DNA of 64,000 nucleotides from WTAW01 sp964406575 (GTDB lineage Bacteria > Acidobacteriota > Aminicenantia > Aminicenantales > Aminicenantaceae): the NCBI GenBank assembly GCA_964406575.1, contig CAYOSH010000012.1, positions 50,554 to 114,553 on the forward strand, in the 5' to 3' direction. The notes below the pieces were generated by a model that saw only the letters and a program-made list of their open reading frames with translations, was not told where the DNA came from and ran no database searches. The position numbers and the translations under genes were made by a program. Shown one piece after another: positions 18,471 to 26,748 of the stretch. How positions within the stretch are numbered: position 1 is the stretch's first letter; each line of letters opens with the position of its first letter.

Positions 18471-18725
18471 TTAAAGATAGCCTAAAGATCTAAGCCTCTT
18501 CCGAATAGCTTCAATCTCCTCTTTGCTCAGTTTGCTATCCTTGATTTTTTGAGGCTTCCTGTTCTCCAATTCTGATGATACGAGATCACGCAGAACATAC
18601 ACAATAAAATCCGTGACAGAATTGAACCCGCTGTCCGCAACGATTTCTGAAATGCGATTGTAAAGAATCCTAGGGATCTTGATTGTGACCTTGCTGTCTC
18701 CAGGCTTTTCTTTGGATGCACTCAT
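18471..18725 (-). CDS. Small ribbon-helix-helix (CopG/Arc-like) DNA-binding protein
   Basis: An 84-residue protein with the pattern of a ribbon-helix-helix factor: a beta strand (VTIKIP) followed by two helices (LYNRISEIVADSG and VTDFIVYVLRDLV), then a charged tail ending in RSLGYL. AGGAGTG lies before the ATG. It is the first gene of a minus-strand series with sat and cysC, so it may regulate sulfate activation or itself. No toxin partner is next to it, which argues against an antitoxin. The call rests on secondary-structure pattern, not on a recognised family name. Confidence 0.6.
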   Translation of the reverse strand: MSASKEKPGDSKVTIKIPRILYNRISEIVADSGFNSVTDFIVYVLRDLVSSELENRKPQKIKDSKLSKEEIEAIRKRLRSLGYL

Positions 18726-18949
18726 ATGACACTCCTATCAGAGCCTCATATAGTACATGGAGTATTTTAGGTCTGTCAAGTAAAAAATGATTGAGGCAGG
18801 ATATTTAGAGAGGTTTTCCTGGTGTGGGAACTTTGCAAATTGTCGTTTGTGAAGTCACTGATATGATCATTTGGATCTTCTTAGCCATAGATCTCAAATA
18901 ATCAATGGAGCGAAGAGGATTTCGAGGAAAGTGAGATAAAGGCCTGTCC

Positions 18950-19369
18950 TCAGCCTGATGATGCCGCGGAGAGCGTTTTGTAAATAGTGAGAATATTCTG
19001 ATCGTTCTCTCTTTTGTATTCAAATCCGTCCATGAGTTTTCGCGTAAGGAAAATGCCAAATCCACCTTTTTGTCCGTTCGAGATTATTTTTTCCAAATCC
19101 GGGTCATTCACCTCTCTCGGATCAAAGGGGATGCCTTCATCGCTGATCTCGAGATAAAATTTATTTGCGTCTGTCCAGGATCTCAGGTGGATCTCTCCTT
19201 GGTCATTTGCATAGGCATATCGGATGATATTGACACAGATTTCAAGGAGAGACAGCTCGATGATGTAATATTCGTTTTCTGAAACTGAAAGAACGCTCAA
19301 GTGTGCGTGGAGAAAGGCTCTGATTTTGTTCAGCTCTGCAAGGCTGCTTTTGACATTGAGTGCTTTCAT
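18950..19369 (-). CDS. RsbW/SpoIIAB-type anti-sigma serine kinase
   Basis: A 139-residue GHKL ATPase domain. The N-box appears as ELSLLEICVNIIRYAY, the G1 box as ISDEGIPFDPRE and the G2 box as GGFGIFLTRKLMD. Such kinases hold a sigma factor or other partner and phosphorylate a STAS antagonist. No STAS or sigma gene adjoins it; the nearest STAS genes are at 10193-10540 and 43303-43644. It is divergent from metK, with about 130 bases between the two starts. The ATP lid is short, which is usual for the stand-alone version. Confidence 0.88.
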   Translation of the reverse strand: MKALNVKSSLAELNKIRAFLHAHLSVLSVSENEYYIIELSLLEICVNIIRYAYANDQGEIHLRSWTDANKFYLEISDEGIPFDPREVNDPDLEKIISNGQKGGFGIFLTRKLMDGFEYKRENDQNILTIYKTLSAASSG

Positions 19370-19501
19370 CTGAAATATCGCTGAATGAAGAATATGTGAA
19401 TTTTATGTCCATTGAATTCTACCAAAAGACCATTGCAAAGTCATTCTTTTTGTGTTACTTTTTTTGTTTATCTTTTTGAATCCATTGGATGGAGGCTATT
19501 C

Positions 19502-20668
19502 ATGAGTCAAGACGGAAGACACTTGTTCACATCTGAGTCTGTGACAGAGGGCCATCCTGATAAGATCTGCGACCAGATCTCCGACGCCATTCTCGATGAC
19601 CTCATCAAACAAGATCCTAAAAGCCGGGTCGCCTGTGAAACACTCGTGACAACAGGGCTTGTTCTCATCGCAGGAGAGATATCGAGTAGCGGATTCTGTG
19701 ATTTTCAGACAGTCGTTCGGAATACTGTCAAGGGGATAGGCTACACCAGAGCGAAATATGGCTTTGATTATGAGACATGCTGCGTCATATCTTCCATTCA
19801 CGAACAATCGACCGATATCGCTATCGGCGTTGATGAATCCGAAGACCATGAGCAGGGTGCTGGTGACCAGGGATTGATGTTTGGCTATGCCTGCAGAGAA
19901 ACTGAAGAGTTCATGCCTCTTCCCATCATGTTGGCCCATCAGCTTGTCCGGAGATTGAGTGAAGTCAGAAAACAAAAGGAGCTGATGTATCTTCGTCCTG
20001 ATGGAAAGTCGCAAGTCACCGTCGAATACGAGGGAGATATCCCCAAGAGAGTGGATACAGTCGTCATTGCAGCCCAACACGATGAAAAAGTGAAAATGCA
20101 GGAATTGCGCGAAGATATCAAGAAGGCTGTCATCACACACATAATTCCTGCTCATATGCTTGATGATAAAAGCAAAATCTTCATCAATGAAACCGGTCGA
20201 TTCATCCAGGGAGGTCCTTTTGCGGACTCCGGGCTCACAGGGCGGAAGATCATCGTGGATACATATGGCGGCATCGGAAGCCACGGAGGAGGGTGCTTTT
20301 CCGGAAAGGATCCCTCCAAAGTGGATCGCTCGGGTTCATATATGGCAAGATACGTTGCCAAAAACTTGGTCGCTGCCGGTATTGCCGATAAGCTGGAAGT
20401 CCAGATCGCTTACGCTATTGGCGTGCCGTATCCTGTTTCGATCATGGTGGAGTCGTTCGGGACAGCAAAGATCTCAGAAGATAAGATCAAAGAATTGATC
20501 AGGGCCAATTTTGACCTTTCTCCCAGGGGGATGATCCAGAGCTTGAACTTACTCCGCCCAATCTACAAAAAGACAGCGGCATATGGCCATTTTGGAAGAG
20601 AAGAGGAAGAATTCACTTGGGAAAGGACGGACAAAGCTGAACTGTTGCGAAAGGATGCAAGGCTCTAA
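19502..20668 (+). CDS. metK: S-adenosylmethionine synthetase
   Basis: Makes S-adenosylmethionine from methionine and ATP. Conserved segments include FTSESVTEGHPDKICDQISDA at the N-terminus, GAGDQGLMFGYA, a GGPFADSGLTGRKIIVDTYGG block and GGGCFSGKDPSKVDRS. The length of 388 residues is normal. ATG 19502 follows GGAGG by 7 bases; an upstream in-frame ATG at 19412 is rejected because the homologous start is here. The spacer upstream was inspected for a SAM riboswitch and none was recognised. The next gene in the same direction, ahcY, handles S-adenosylhomocysteine, so the two form a methyl-cycle unit with a 98-base gap. Confidence 0.97.
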   Translation: MSQDGRHLFTSESVTEGHPDKICDQISDAILDDLIKQDPKSRVACETLVTTGLVLIAGEISSSGFCDFQTVVRNTVKGIGYTRAKYGFDYETCCVISSIHEQSTDIAIGVDESEDHEQGAGDQGLMFGYACRETEEFMPLPIMLAHQLVRRLSEVRKQKELMYLRPDGKSQVTVEYEGDIPKRVDTVVIAAQHDEKVKMQELREDIKKAVITHIIPAHMLDDKSKIFINETGRFIQGGPFADSGLTGRKIIVDTYGGIGSHGGGCFSGKDPSKVDRSGSYMARYVAKNLVAAGIADKLEVQIAYAIGVPYPVSIMVESFGTAKISEDKIKELIRANFDLSPRGMIQSLNLLRPIYKKTAAYGHFGREEEEFTWERTDKAELLRKDARL

Positions 20669-20766
20669 ATGAACGAAAGACGTTAGATACAAAGTCGAGA
20701 AGAGCCAGGCATATTATTACAACACCTCATTTGAGAATTTCGAAAGGGGAAAAGAGGAGACGTCTT

Positions 20767-22023
20767 ATGGATTATGATGTGAAGGATTTGGCGTTGGCCA
20801 AAAAAGGAAAATTGAGAATAGAGTGGGCAGAAAAATTTATGCCTGTTCTCGAACATATCAAAAAAAAATTTGCCAAAGAAAAACCACTCAAAGGATTAAG
20901 ACTTGCTGCGTGCCTCCATGTCACAAGTGAAACAGCAAATTTGATGGAGGCGTTAAAACTCGGCGGAGCATCAGTTGTATTGACAGCGTCCAATCCTTTG
21001 AGCACACAGGATGATGTGTCCGCTTCTCTTGTCAAACATTATAAAATTCCTGTTTTCGCCATTAAAGGCGAAAACAACGCAACCTATTACCGGCATATCA
21101 ACCAGGCCTTGGACAACAACCCGCATATCACGATGGATGATGGAGCCGACCTGGTGAGCACAATCCACTCGAAACGCACCAAACTTCTCGGTAATATTAT
21201 TGGGGGCACAGAGGAGACGACAACGGGCGTGATTCGTTTAAAAAGCATGGCCCAGGAGAAAGTCCTCGAGTATCCCATCATCGCTGTCAACGATGCCAAC
21301 ACAAAACATCTGTTCGATAATCGCTACGGAACTGGGCAGAGCACTGTTGATGGAATCCTAAGATCGACAAACATCCTCCTTTCTGGGTTGAATTTTGTCG
21401 TAGCCGGTTATGGATGGTGCGGCCGTGGTGTGTCCATGAGAGCGCAAGGTGCAGGAGCAAAAGTCATTGTCTGCGAAGTGGAACCTTTGCGTGCTCTGGA
21501 AGCTTTTATGGATGGATATCAGGTCATGTCCATGAAAGAAGCTGCCAGCATCGGGGATGTTTTTGTGACTGTCACAGGTGACAAGAGTATTATCTCCAAA
21601 GGACATTTTGAAAAGATGAAGGATGGGGCCATAGTCGCGAATTCCGGACACTTCAACGTAGAGATCGACATTCCCGCTCTAGAAGAAATGAGCAAGGGTA
21701 AGAGGAGAATCAGAGATTTTGTGGATGAATACACGCTCAAAAACGGAAGGAAGATCTACCTTCTGGGAGAAGGCCGTCTGATCAACCTCGCGGCAGCAGA
21801 AGGACATCCAGCGATGGTGATGGACATGAGCTTTGCCAATCAAGCGATGAGTGCTCTCTATCTTCTGAAGCGAGGTACAAAGCTCGAGAAAAAAGTCTAT
21901 CCTGTTCCCAAAGAGATCGATGATGATATTGCACGCATGAAACTGAAATCTCTCGGAGTCACTATAGACAGGCTTACACCCGAACAACGGAAATACCTTT
22001 CAGGGTGGGAGGAAGGAACGTAG
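20767..22023 (+). CDS. ahcY: Adenosylhomocysteinase
   Basis: Splits S-adenosylhomocysteine into adenosine and homocysteine with bound NAD, removing the inhibitor left by methyltransferases. The NAD site reads VVAGYGWCGRGVSMRA, preceded by NDANTKHLFDNRYGTGQS and ETTTGVIRL, all family hallmarks. At about 418 residues it is the shorter form found in thermophilic bacteria and archaea. It ends YLSGW, not the PxxYRY of the longer enzymes. GAGGAG precedes ATG 20767. It follows metK in the same direction. A minus-strand TPR gene converges on it with 34 bases between stops. Confidence 0.96.
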   Translation: MDYDVKDLALAKKGKLRIEWAEKFMPVLEHIKKKFAKEKPLKGLRLAACLHVTSETANLMEALKLGGASVVLTASNPLSTQDDVSASLVKHYKIPVFAIKGENNATYYRHINQALDNNPHITMDDGADLVSTIHSKRTKLLGNIIGGTEETTTGVIRLKSMAQEKVLEYPIIAVNDANTKHLFDNRYGTGQSTVDGILRSTNILLSGLNFVVAGYGWCGRGVSMRAQGAGAKVIVCEVEPLRALEAFMDGYQVMSMKEAASIGDVFVTVTGDKSIISKGHFEKMKDGAIVANSGHFNVEIDIPALEEMSKGKRRIRDFVDEYTLKNGRKIYLLGEGRLINLAAAEGHPAMVMDMSFANQAMSALYLLKRGTKLEKKVYPVPKEIDDDIARMKLKSLGVTIDRLTPEQRKYLSGWEEGT

Positions 22024-22057
22024 TCCTACCCGATTGTGTTATCATAATCATTCAAGG

Positions 22058-22819
22058 TCATTTGATGAGCTTGAGGTACTCATCGATCTTTCTTTTCATC
22101 TCCATGTTAGCGCTAGAATAGATCTCGTCGAATTTCTCCCGAGCAAGGCTGTGTTGATTGTTCTTGAAATAGGCCACGGCGAGATTGAATTTTAGATTGA
22201 CGTCCTCTCCGGAAATTTTTATTCCTGCCTTGTAGCTTTCTATGGCTTTCTCAAAATCATTGAGCCTTTCATAGATGACACCTTCCAGGTTATGGGCCAT
22301 GACCAGTCTTGGGTCTGTTTCAATGGATTTTTGGACATAATACAGAGCATCTTTGGTTTTATCTTGACTGAAATACAGACGCGCAAGATTGTAATAGGGA
22401 AGCTCTTTAGACTTATAGCTGGGATCAGATATTGCTGTTCGAAATTCCTGTTCAGCTCTGTCGAGCATACCGAGCTCCTGGTATGCCGTCCCTAAATAAT
22501 TATGCGCTTCAGAAAGCGTGGGATTGAGCTGGAGGGCCTTATTGAAAAAGTCGATGGCTGTTTTGAACTCGCCCTTCATCAAGTAAGCAATCCCAAGCCC
22601 GTTGTATGAGAGATAATACTGCGCATCGAGAGAGATGCTTTTTTTGAAATATTTGATGGCTTCTTCGGCGTTTCCGTTGTTCAGATGGAAGAGAGCCAAA
22701 TTGTATTGGTAGCGGGGGTCTTCCTCTCTCTGTTTCTCCATCTTTTTCTCCGGAGAAGAGCAAAAAGACAGTGTTAAGCACAGCATAAAGATAAGCACAC
22801 ACACATTTTTTGGTCTCAT
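22058..22819 (-). CDS. TPR-repeat lipoprotein
   Basis: The 253-residue product begins with a lipoprotein signal (hydrophobic stretch then LSFCSS, with Cys as the lipidated residue) and is followed by about six tetratricopeptide repeats, for example YYLSYNGLGIAYLMKGEFKTA and LSEAHNYLGTAYQELGMLDRA. The layout resembles PilF/PilW pilotins and other outer-membrane assembly lipoproteins. No pilus genes are in the window, so a specific role is not assigned. ATG 22819 follows GGAAGGTGA. It lies 58 bases downstream of gpsA on the same strand and may be the last gene of the long asnS-gpsA operon. Confidence 0.8.
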   Translation of the reverse strand: MRPKNVCVLIFMLCLTLSFCSSPEKKMEKQREEDPRYQYNLALFHLNNGNAEEAIKYFKKSISLDAQYYLSYNGLGIAYLMKGEFKTAIDFFNKALQLNPTLSEAHNYLGTAYQELGMLDRAEQEFRTAISDPSYKSKELPYYNLARLYFSQDKTKDALYYVQKSIETDPRLVMAHNLEGVIYERLNDFEKAIESYKAGIKISGEDVNLKFNLAVAYFKNNQHSLAREKFDEIYSSANMEMKRKIDEYLKLIK

Positions 22820-22877
22820 TTGTTCACCTTCCTGGAAAGCAAAATAATGGTTCGACATTTTTCTATAAAAATCCAGC

Positions 22878-23873
22878 TCATTCGTTCTTGAGTTTTCTTG
22901 CCATTAAGTCCTGAAGGGCGGTCCGGGGATCCTTATCCTTGTAGAGGACAAGATAGGCCTGTTCATGGATGGGCATCTCGATACCTTCTCTCTGCGCCAG
23001 TTGAAAACCGGAAAGCGTGGTAGTGATGCCCTCCGCAACCATGTTCATGTGAGAGACGACTTTTTCGAGACGTTTCCCTCTGCCTATCTCAGTACCGACA
23101 TAATGATTCCTGCTGAGCTGTCCCGTACATGTGAGAACAAGGTCTCCCACACCGGCCAACCCAGAGAAAGTTTCTCTTTTGGCTCCGAGTGTAATTCCCA
23201 ACCTTGCGATCTCTGCCAATCCTCTTGTGATCAGTGCCGCACGCGAGTTGTCGCCGAACTGGAGTCCGTCGGATATACCTGCAGCTATGGCAATCACATT
23301 TTTAAGCGCACCCGCGATCTCAATACCGAGAATGTCCTCCGATGTATACGCACGCAGGTTAGAACCGGAGACAAAATGTTGAACTTCTTTTGCCAGAGAG
23401 ATGTCTTTGGATGCAACAACCACAGCTGTGGGATGGGCCGCAGCAACCTCTCGGGCAAAACTGGGGCCTGAAAGAACAGCGATCCGGGGGGTAAAATGGG
23501 AAGAGAAGACTTCGCCTATCACCTCGCTCATCCTTTTTAATGTCCCGTCTTCAATTCCTTTCGTCAGGCTCACGATAATGTGTTTGGATGTGAGGTAGGG
23601 CTGGATTTTTGTGTAAACGTTCCGGCAGAACTTCGATGGGACGGCGATAAAGACAATCTCCGATGATTCGATAGCTTCCTTCTCATCATTAAAAAAGGAG
23701 ACGGAGGAGGGGAACATCGCTCCTGGAAGAAAAATCTTGTTTTCTCTGAACCGGACGGCATCTTCATAAATGTCTTTTTCTCTGATCCAGAGGCGAGTGT
23801 CTATGTTTTTTCGGCCCAGATGAAGGGCGAAGGCACTTCCCCAGGATCCGCCTCCGATAACACATGTCCTCAT
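22878..23873 (-). CDS. gpsA: Glycerol-3-phosphate dehydrogenase [NAD(P)+]
   Basis: Reduces dihydroxyacetone phosphate to sn-glycerol-3-phosphate for phospholipid synthesis. The NAD(P) fold GGGSWGSAFALHL opens the protein, followed by VSLTKGIEDGT, VLSGPSFAREVAAAHPTAVVVAS, ALKNVIAIAAGISDG and GLAGVGDLVLTCTG. The 331-residue length is standard. Its ATG overlaps the plsY stop by four bases, so product of this enzyme and the acyltransferase that uses it are made together. Confidence 0.96.
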   Translation of the reverse strand: MRTCVIGGGSWGSAFALHLGRKNIDTRLWIREKDIYEDAVRFRENKIFLPGAMFPSSVSFFNDEKEAIESSEIVFIAVPSKFCRNVYTKIQPYLTSKHIIVSLTKGIEDGTLKRMSEVIGEVFSSHFTPRIAVLSGPSFAREVAAAHPTAVVVASKDISLAKEVQHFVSGSNLRAYTSEDILGIEIAGALKNVIAIAAGISDGLQFGDNSRAALITRGLAEIARLGITLGAKRETFSGLAGVGDLVLTCTGQLSRNHYVGTEIGRGKRLEKVVSHMNMVAEGITTTLSGFQLAQREGIEMPIHEQAYLVLYKDKDPRTALQDLMARKLKNE

Positions 23874-24460
23874 GTCACTCTTTCTCCCAGTTTTCGTTCA
23901 TTCCCAGCCACAAGTCTTTTGATATTTCCCATATGCCTGAAAATGATCAAACAAAAGATGAAAAAGCTCAAATAGATGACACCCAGGTCTCCTTTGAAGA
24001 TGAGAAGGAAAAAAGGATAGGAAAACATTGCTAAAATTGAGCCTAACGATACATACTTGGTGAGCAAGACGACAGCCAGGAATACACCCACAGAAAAGAG
24101 GACTTGAACCGGGGCCAACGCCGCATAAACCCCTACAGCGGTGGCAATCCCTTTCCCCCCTTTGAACTTAATATAGACGGGAAAACAATGTCCCAGCACC
24201 GCCAAAAATCCGCACAGAAGAGCAATCCTTTTATCAGGGAGCAGTCTGAGGGCAAAAACAACGACAAGATAACCTTTGAGGACATCGAAAAGAGCGACAG
24301 GGATGGCGTACTTCCAACCTTTGAGTCTGAGAACATTTGTGGCTCCAGTGGCTTGGCTGCCGAATCGGCGGATGTCTTTCTTTTCAATGAGATTATAAAG
24401 GATGTATCCTGTAGGAATAGAGCCGACAAGATAGGAGAGGATGGCACAGAGTATCGTCAT
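23870..24460 (-). CDS. plsY: Glycerol-3-phosphate acyltransferase (acyl-phosphate type)
   Basis: This membrane enzyme transfers an acyl group from acyl-phosphate to glycerol-3-phosphate, the first committed phospholipid step. The protein of 196 residues has about five membrane helices. The three PlsY motifs are visible: GSIPTGYI near the start, GSQATGATNVLRLKG, and KFKGGKGIATAVGV. It overlaps thpR upstream and gpsA downstream by four bases each. The matching PlsX gene is not in the window. Confidence 0.95.
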   Translation of the reverse strand: MTILCAILSYLVGSIPTGYILYNLIEKKDIRRFGSQATGATNVLRLKGWKYAIPVALFDVLKGYLVVVFALRLLPDKRIALLCGFLAVLGHCFPVYIKFKGGKGIATAVGVYAALAPVQVLFSVGVFLAVVLLTKYVSLGSILAMFSYPFFLLIFKGDLGVIYLSFFIFCLIIFRHMGNIKRLVAGNERKLGERVT

Positions 24461-25014
24461 TTGAGTTTGATTTCCGAGAGAACACTGTATTCCGCGCCCG
24501 AGGGTTTTAGAACGCTCTTAAAAAAAGTGATTTTCTTCACCTCCATGCTTCCGAAACGCGTATTTGTGTGGTCTGACAATTCTTCGAGAACGGGAGCGAT
24601 ATTTTGCGCAGATTTGACCCTTCCCAGAGTGAGGTGGGGATGGAACATCCTCTTTTCACGCGGTATGGATAATTTTTCCAATTTGGATTCCAAATCTTTC
24701 TGCACAGCTATCAGTTCAGACCTGTTTTCGATGCCCACCCAAAGAACTCTTGGGAGTCTGCTCCCCTCCGGGAATATGCCCGTGCCCACGACTTTCAGAG
24801 GGAATCCCGCATGCCATGAAGCAATGTCGTTGAGGGTGACTTGAATATCAGCGGCCTTATTTTCGGGGATCTCTCCAATAAATTTCAGCGTCAAGTGCAT
24901 GCCCTGGGATTTGATCCATTTGATATTAGGGTGGAAACGGTCGAGCTTCTCGATAAACAGGGTGATCTTTTTTTTGATTTCGGGATCGAGATCGATGGCT
25001 ACAAATGTTCTCAT
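24457..25014 (-). CDS. thpR: RNA 2',3'-cyclic phosphodiesterase (2H superfamily)
   Basis: A 185-residue 2H phosphoesterase with the two catalytic HxTx motifs, HLTL in MHLTLKFIGEIPE and again HLTL in FHPHLTLGRVK. Proteins of this family open 2',3'-cyclic phosphate ends of RNA and were once called 2'-5' RNA ligases. The gene sits between cinA (one base between cinA stop and this start region) and plsY (four-base overlap). The cinA-thpR pairing is widespread in bacteria; the recA gene that often follows is absent here. Confidence 0.93.
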   Translation of the reverse strand: MRTFVAIDLDPEIKKKITLFIEKLDRFHPNIKWIKSQGMHLTLKFIGEIPENKAADIQVTLNDIASWHAGFPLKVVGTGIFPEGSRLPRVLWVGIENRSELIAVQKDLESKLEKLSIPREKRMFHPHLTLGRVKSAQNIAPVLEELSDHTNTRFGSMEVKKITFFKSVLKPSGAEYSVLSEIKLK

Positions 25015-25015
25015 T

Positions 25016-26302
25016 TCAGCTTGGATGATCCTTCTGTCTCTCTTTTTTGTATTTTAGAAGATGTCGTCGCAGCATATCAAGAGCTTTCTGGGCAGATTGG
25101 GATTTAATGAGCTCCCTGTTTCCCAAAAAGATATTCTTCAAGACATTGTCTCCACCTTCCCAGCAGAGGCCTACATAGACGAGACCCACTGGCTTTTCTG
25201 GAGAACCACCCGTCGGACCTGCTATTCCAGTGATCGAGAGTCCAATATCCGCACCTGATCTCTCCCTGATACCTATGGCCATGGATCGCGCGACCTCACG
25301 GCTAACTGCACCGCACTTGTGGATCAGATCAGCCGGAACACCCAAAAGCTGGAGCTTTGACTCATTCGAATAGGCTTGAACTCCCTGGCAAAAATATTCA
25401 GAACTCCCCGGGACATTGGTGATGCGGTGTCCCAGCAACCCTCCGGTGCACGATTCAGCAACAGCAAGGGTTTGTTTAGCCCTGCGCAACAGGCGGCCTG
25501 TCACTTCTTCAAGTTCATCCCCCGATGAAGAAAAGATGTTCTCACCCAGGCATTCTTGGAGGTCTTGTTCCAGCTTGAGCAACATGTCGTCAGCCTTTTT
25601 TGCGCTTTTTTGTGAATGAGCTATAAGATGCAGCTCAATCTGTCCGGGGTAGGCAAGAGTTGTCAGTTTTACAGAAGGCGGTAATGGGTAGATATCAGAG
25701 AGAAGTGTTTCAATTTTTGATTCTGTGAGGCCCGTGGTCTTGAATACGCGTCTTGCCACAAAGTGGCTCCGGGCCGCCTGAAAACGCGGCCAAACGGAAT
25801 TCTCGAACATAGGTTTCATTTCGTGTGGAGGCCCTGGGAGGAGGATAAAGACTTTTTCTCCTTTCGGAATCCAAAGCCCTGGGGCCGTTCCATGTTTATT
25901 CTCGAGGATAGTGGAGCCTTCGATGATATGGGCCTGTTTATTATTCACAGATGGCATCTCAAATCCCCTGCGTTCAAAGCGTTCTTTTATCTTCTCGAGA
26001 ATCTCCTCCTTAAAAACGAGCTTTTTTCCGAGAGTGGAAGCGAGGACCTCACGTGTGCAATCATCTTCGGTAGGTCCGAGACCGCCGATGACAAAGATGA
26101 TATCGGACCGCTCGAGAGATGTGTTGAAACAAACGGTCAAATCATCCTGGGTGTCTCCAACGATGGTTTTAAAATTGATTTCCATCCCGACTTCATTCAG
26201 GCGTTGGGTGATGTAAAGAGAATTTGTGTCTTGGTAGTAAGGAGTGAGAAGTTCAGAGCCAACAGCTATGATTTCGATCTTGCTGTTTTTTCCGAATTTC
26301 AT
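25016..26302 (-). CDS. cinA: CinA-like protein (ADP-ribose pyrophosphatase / NMN amidohydrolase-type)
   Basis: A two-domain protein of 428 residues. The N-terminal MoaB-like (COG1058) domain has EIIAVGSELL, IFVIGGLGPTEDDCTRE and LPGPPHEMKP. The C-terminal CinA domain has AESCTGGLLGHRITNVPGSS and SITGIAGPTGGSPEKPVGLVYVG. Together these are linked to NAD by-product recycling. ATG 26302 is chosen over an upstream alternative because it matches the family start and overlaps the pgpA stop by four bases. Confidence 0.94.
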   Translation of the reverse strand: MKFGKNSKIEIIAVGSELLTPYYQDTNSLYITQRLNEVGMEINFKTIVGDTQDDLTVCFNTSLERSDIIFVIGGLGPTEDDCTREVLASTLGKKLVFKEEILEKIKERFERRGFEMPSVNNKQAHIIEGSTILENKHGTAPGLWIPKGEKVFILLPGPPHEMKPMFENSVWPRFQAARSHFVARRVFKTTGLTESKIETLLSDIYPLPPSVKLTTLAYPGQIELHLIAHSQKSAKKADDMLLKLEQDLQECLGENIFSSSGDELEEVTGRLLRRAKQTLAVAESCTGGLLGHRITNVPGSSEYFCQGVQAYSNESKLQLLGVPADLIHKCGAVSREVARSMAIGIRERSGADIGLSITGIAGPTGGSPEKPVGLVYVGLCWEGGDNVLKNIFLGNRELIKSQSAQKALDMLRRHLLKYKKERQKDHPS

Positions 26303-26748
26303 AATAACATCAAAGCGAAATTTAACAGAATCCCTGCACAAATGCCAGAGAAGACATCGTCCATCATGATCCCCCATCCTCGCGGGAAATTTTCAGCTTT
26401 TTTGATCAAAAAAGGCTTTAAGATGTCCAACACGCGGAAGAGAACGAACCCAGCAAAAAGAAGAGGCCATACAGGAGGCAGGCGGAAAAGCACGATGAGT
26501 TGTCCCAAAACTTCATCGACAACCACACTGCGAGGGTCTTCTTTGTGTATCGCCTCCGCATGCACAGACGAGGCGAGAGAACCCAAAATGAACAAAAACA
26601 CGAGAAATCCCAAGTATAGGGGCCAATTCCATGCGTAAAGATAGTGCTTATAGAGAAGAATCGCTAAAAAACTTGCTGCTGTCCCAGGAGCTAAAGGGAA
26701 GTATCCGACGCCCAAAACAGTGGCGATCAGTCGTGAGAAAAATTTCAT
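26299..26748 (-). CDS. pgpA: Phosphatidylglycerophosphatase A
   Basis: Removes the phosphate from phosphatidylglycerophosphate in the inner membrane to give phosphatidylglycerol. The 149-residue protein has PLAPGTAAS near the N-terminus, VVVDEVLGQLIVL, FRVLDILKPFLIKKAE and GIMMDDVFSGICAGI, the conserved acidic motifs of PgpA. It has three to four membrane segments. The gene overlaps both rimO and cinA by four bases. With plsY and gpsA downstream, the operon holds several phospholipid genes. Confidence 0.95.
   Translation of the reverse strand: MKFFSRLIATVLGVGYFPLAPGTAASFLAILLYKHYLYAWNWPLYLGFLVFLFILGSLASSVHAEAIHKEDPRSVVVDEVLGQLIVLFRLPPVWPLLFAGFVLFRVLDILKPFLIKKAENFPRGWGIMMDDVFSGICAGILLNFALMLL

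Noticed and set aside
19370..19501. SAM riboswitch before metK
   Set aside because: The leader is short and AT-rich, with no conserved SAM-I or SAM-II stem pattern.
24104..24844. 246-residue plus-strand frame
   Set aside because: It is antisense to plsY and thpR, both of which show full family motifs.
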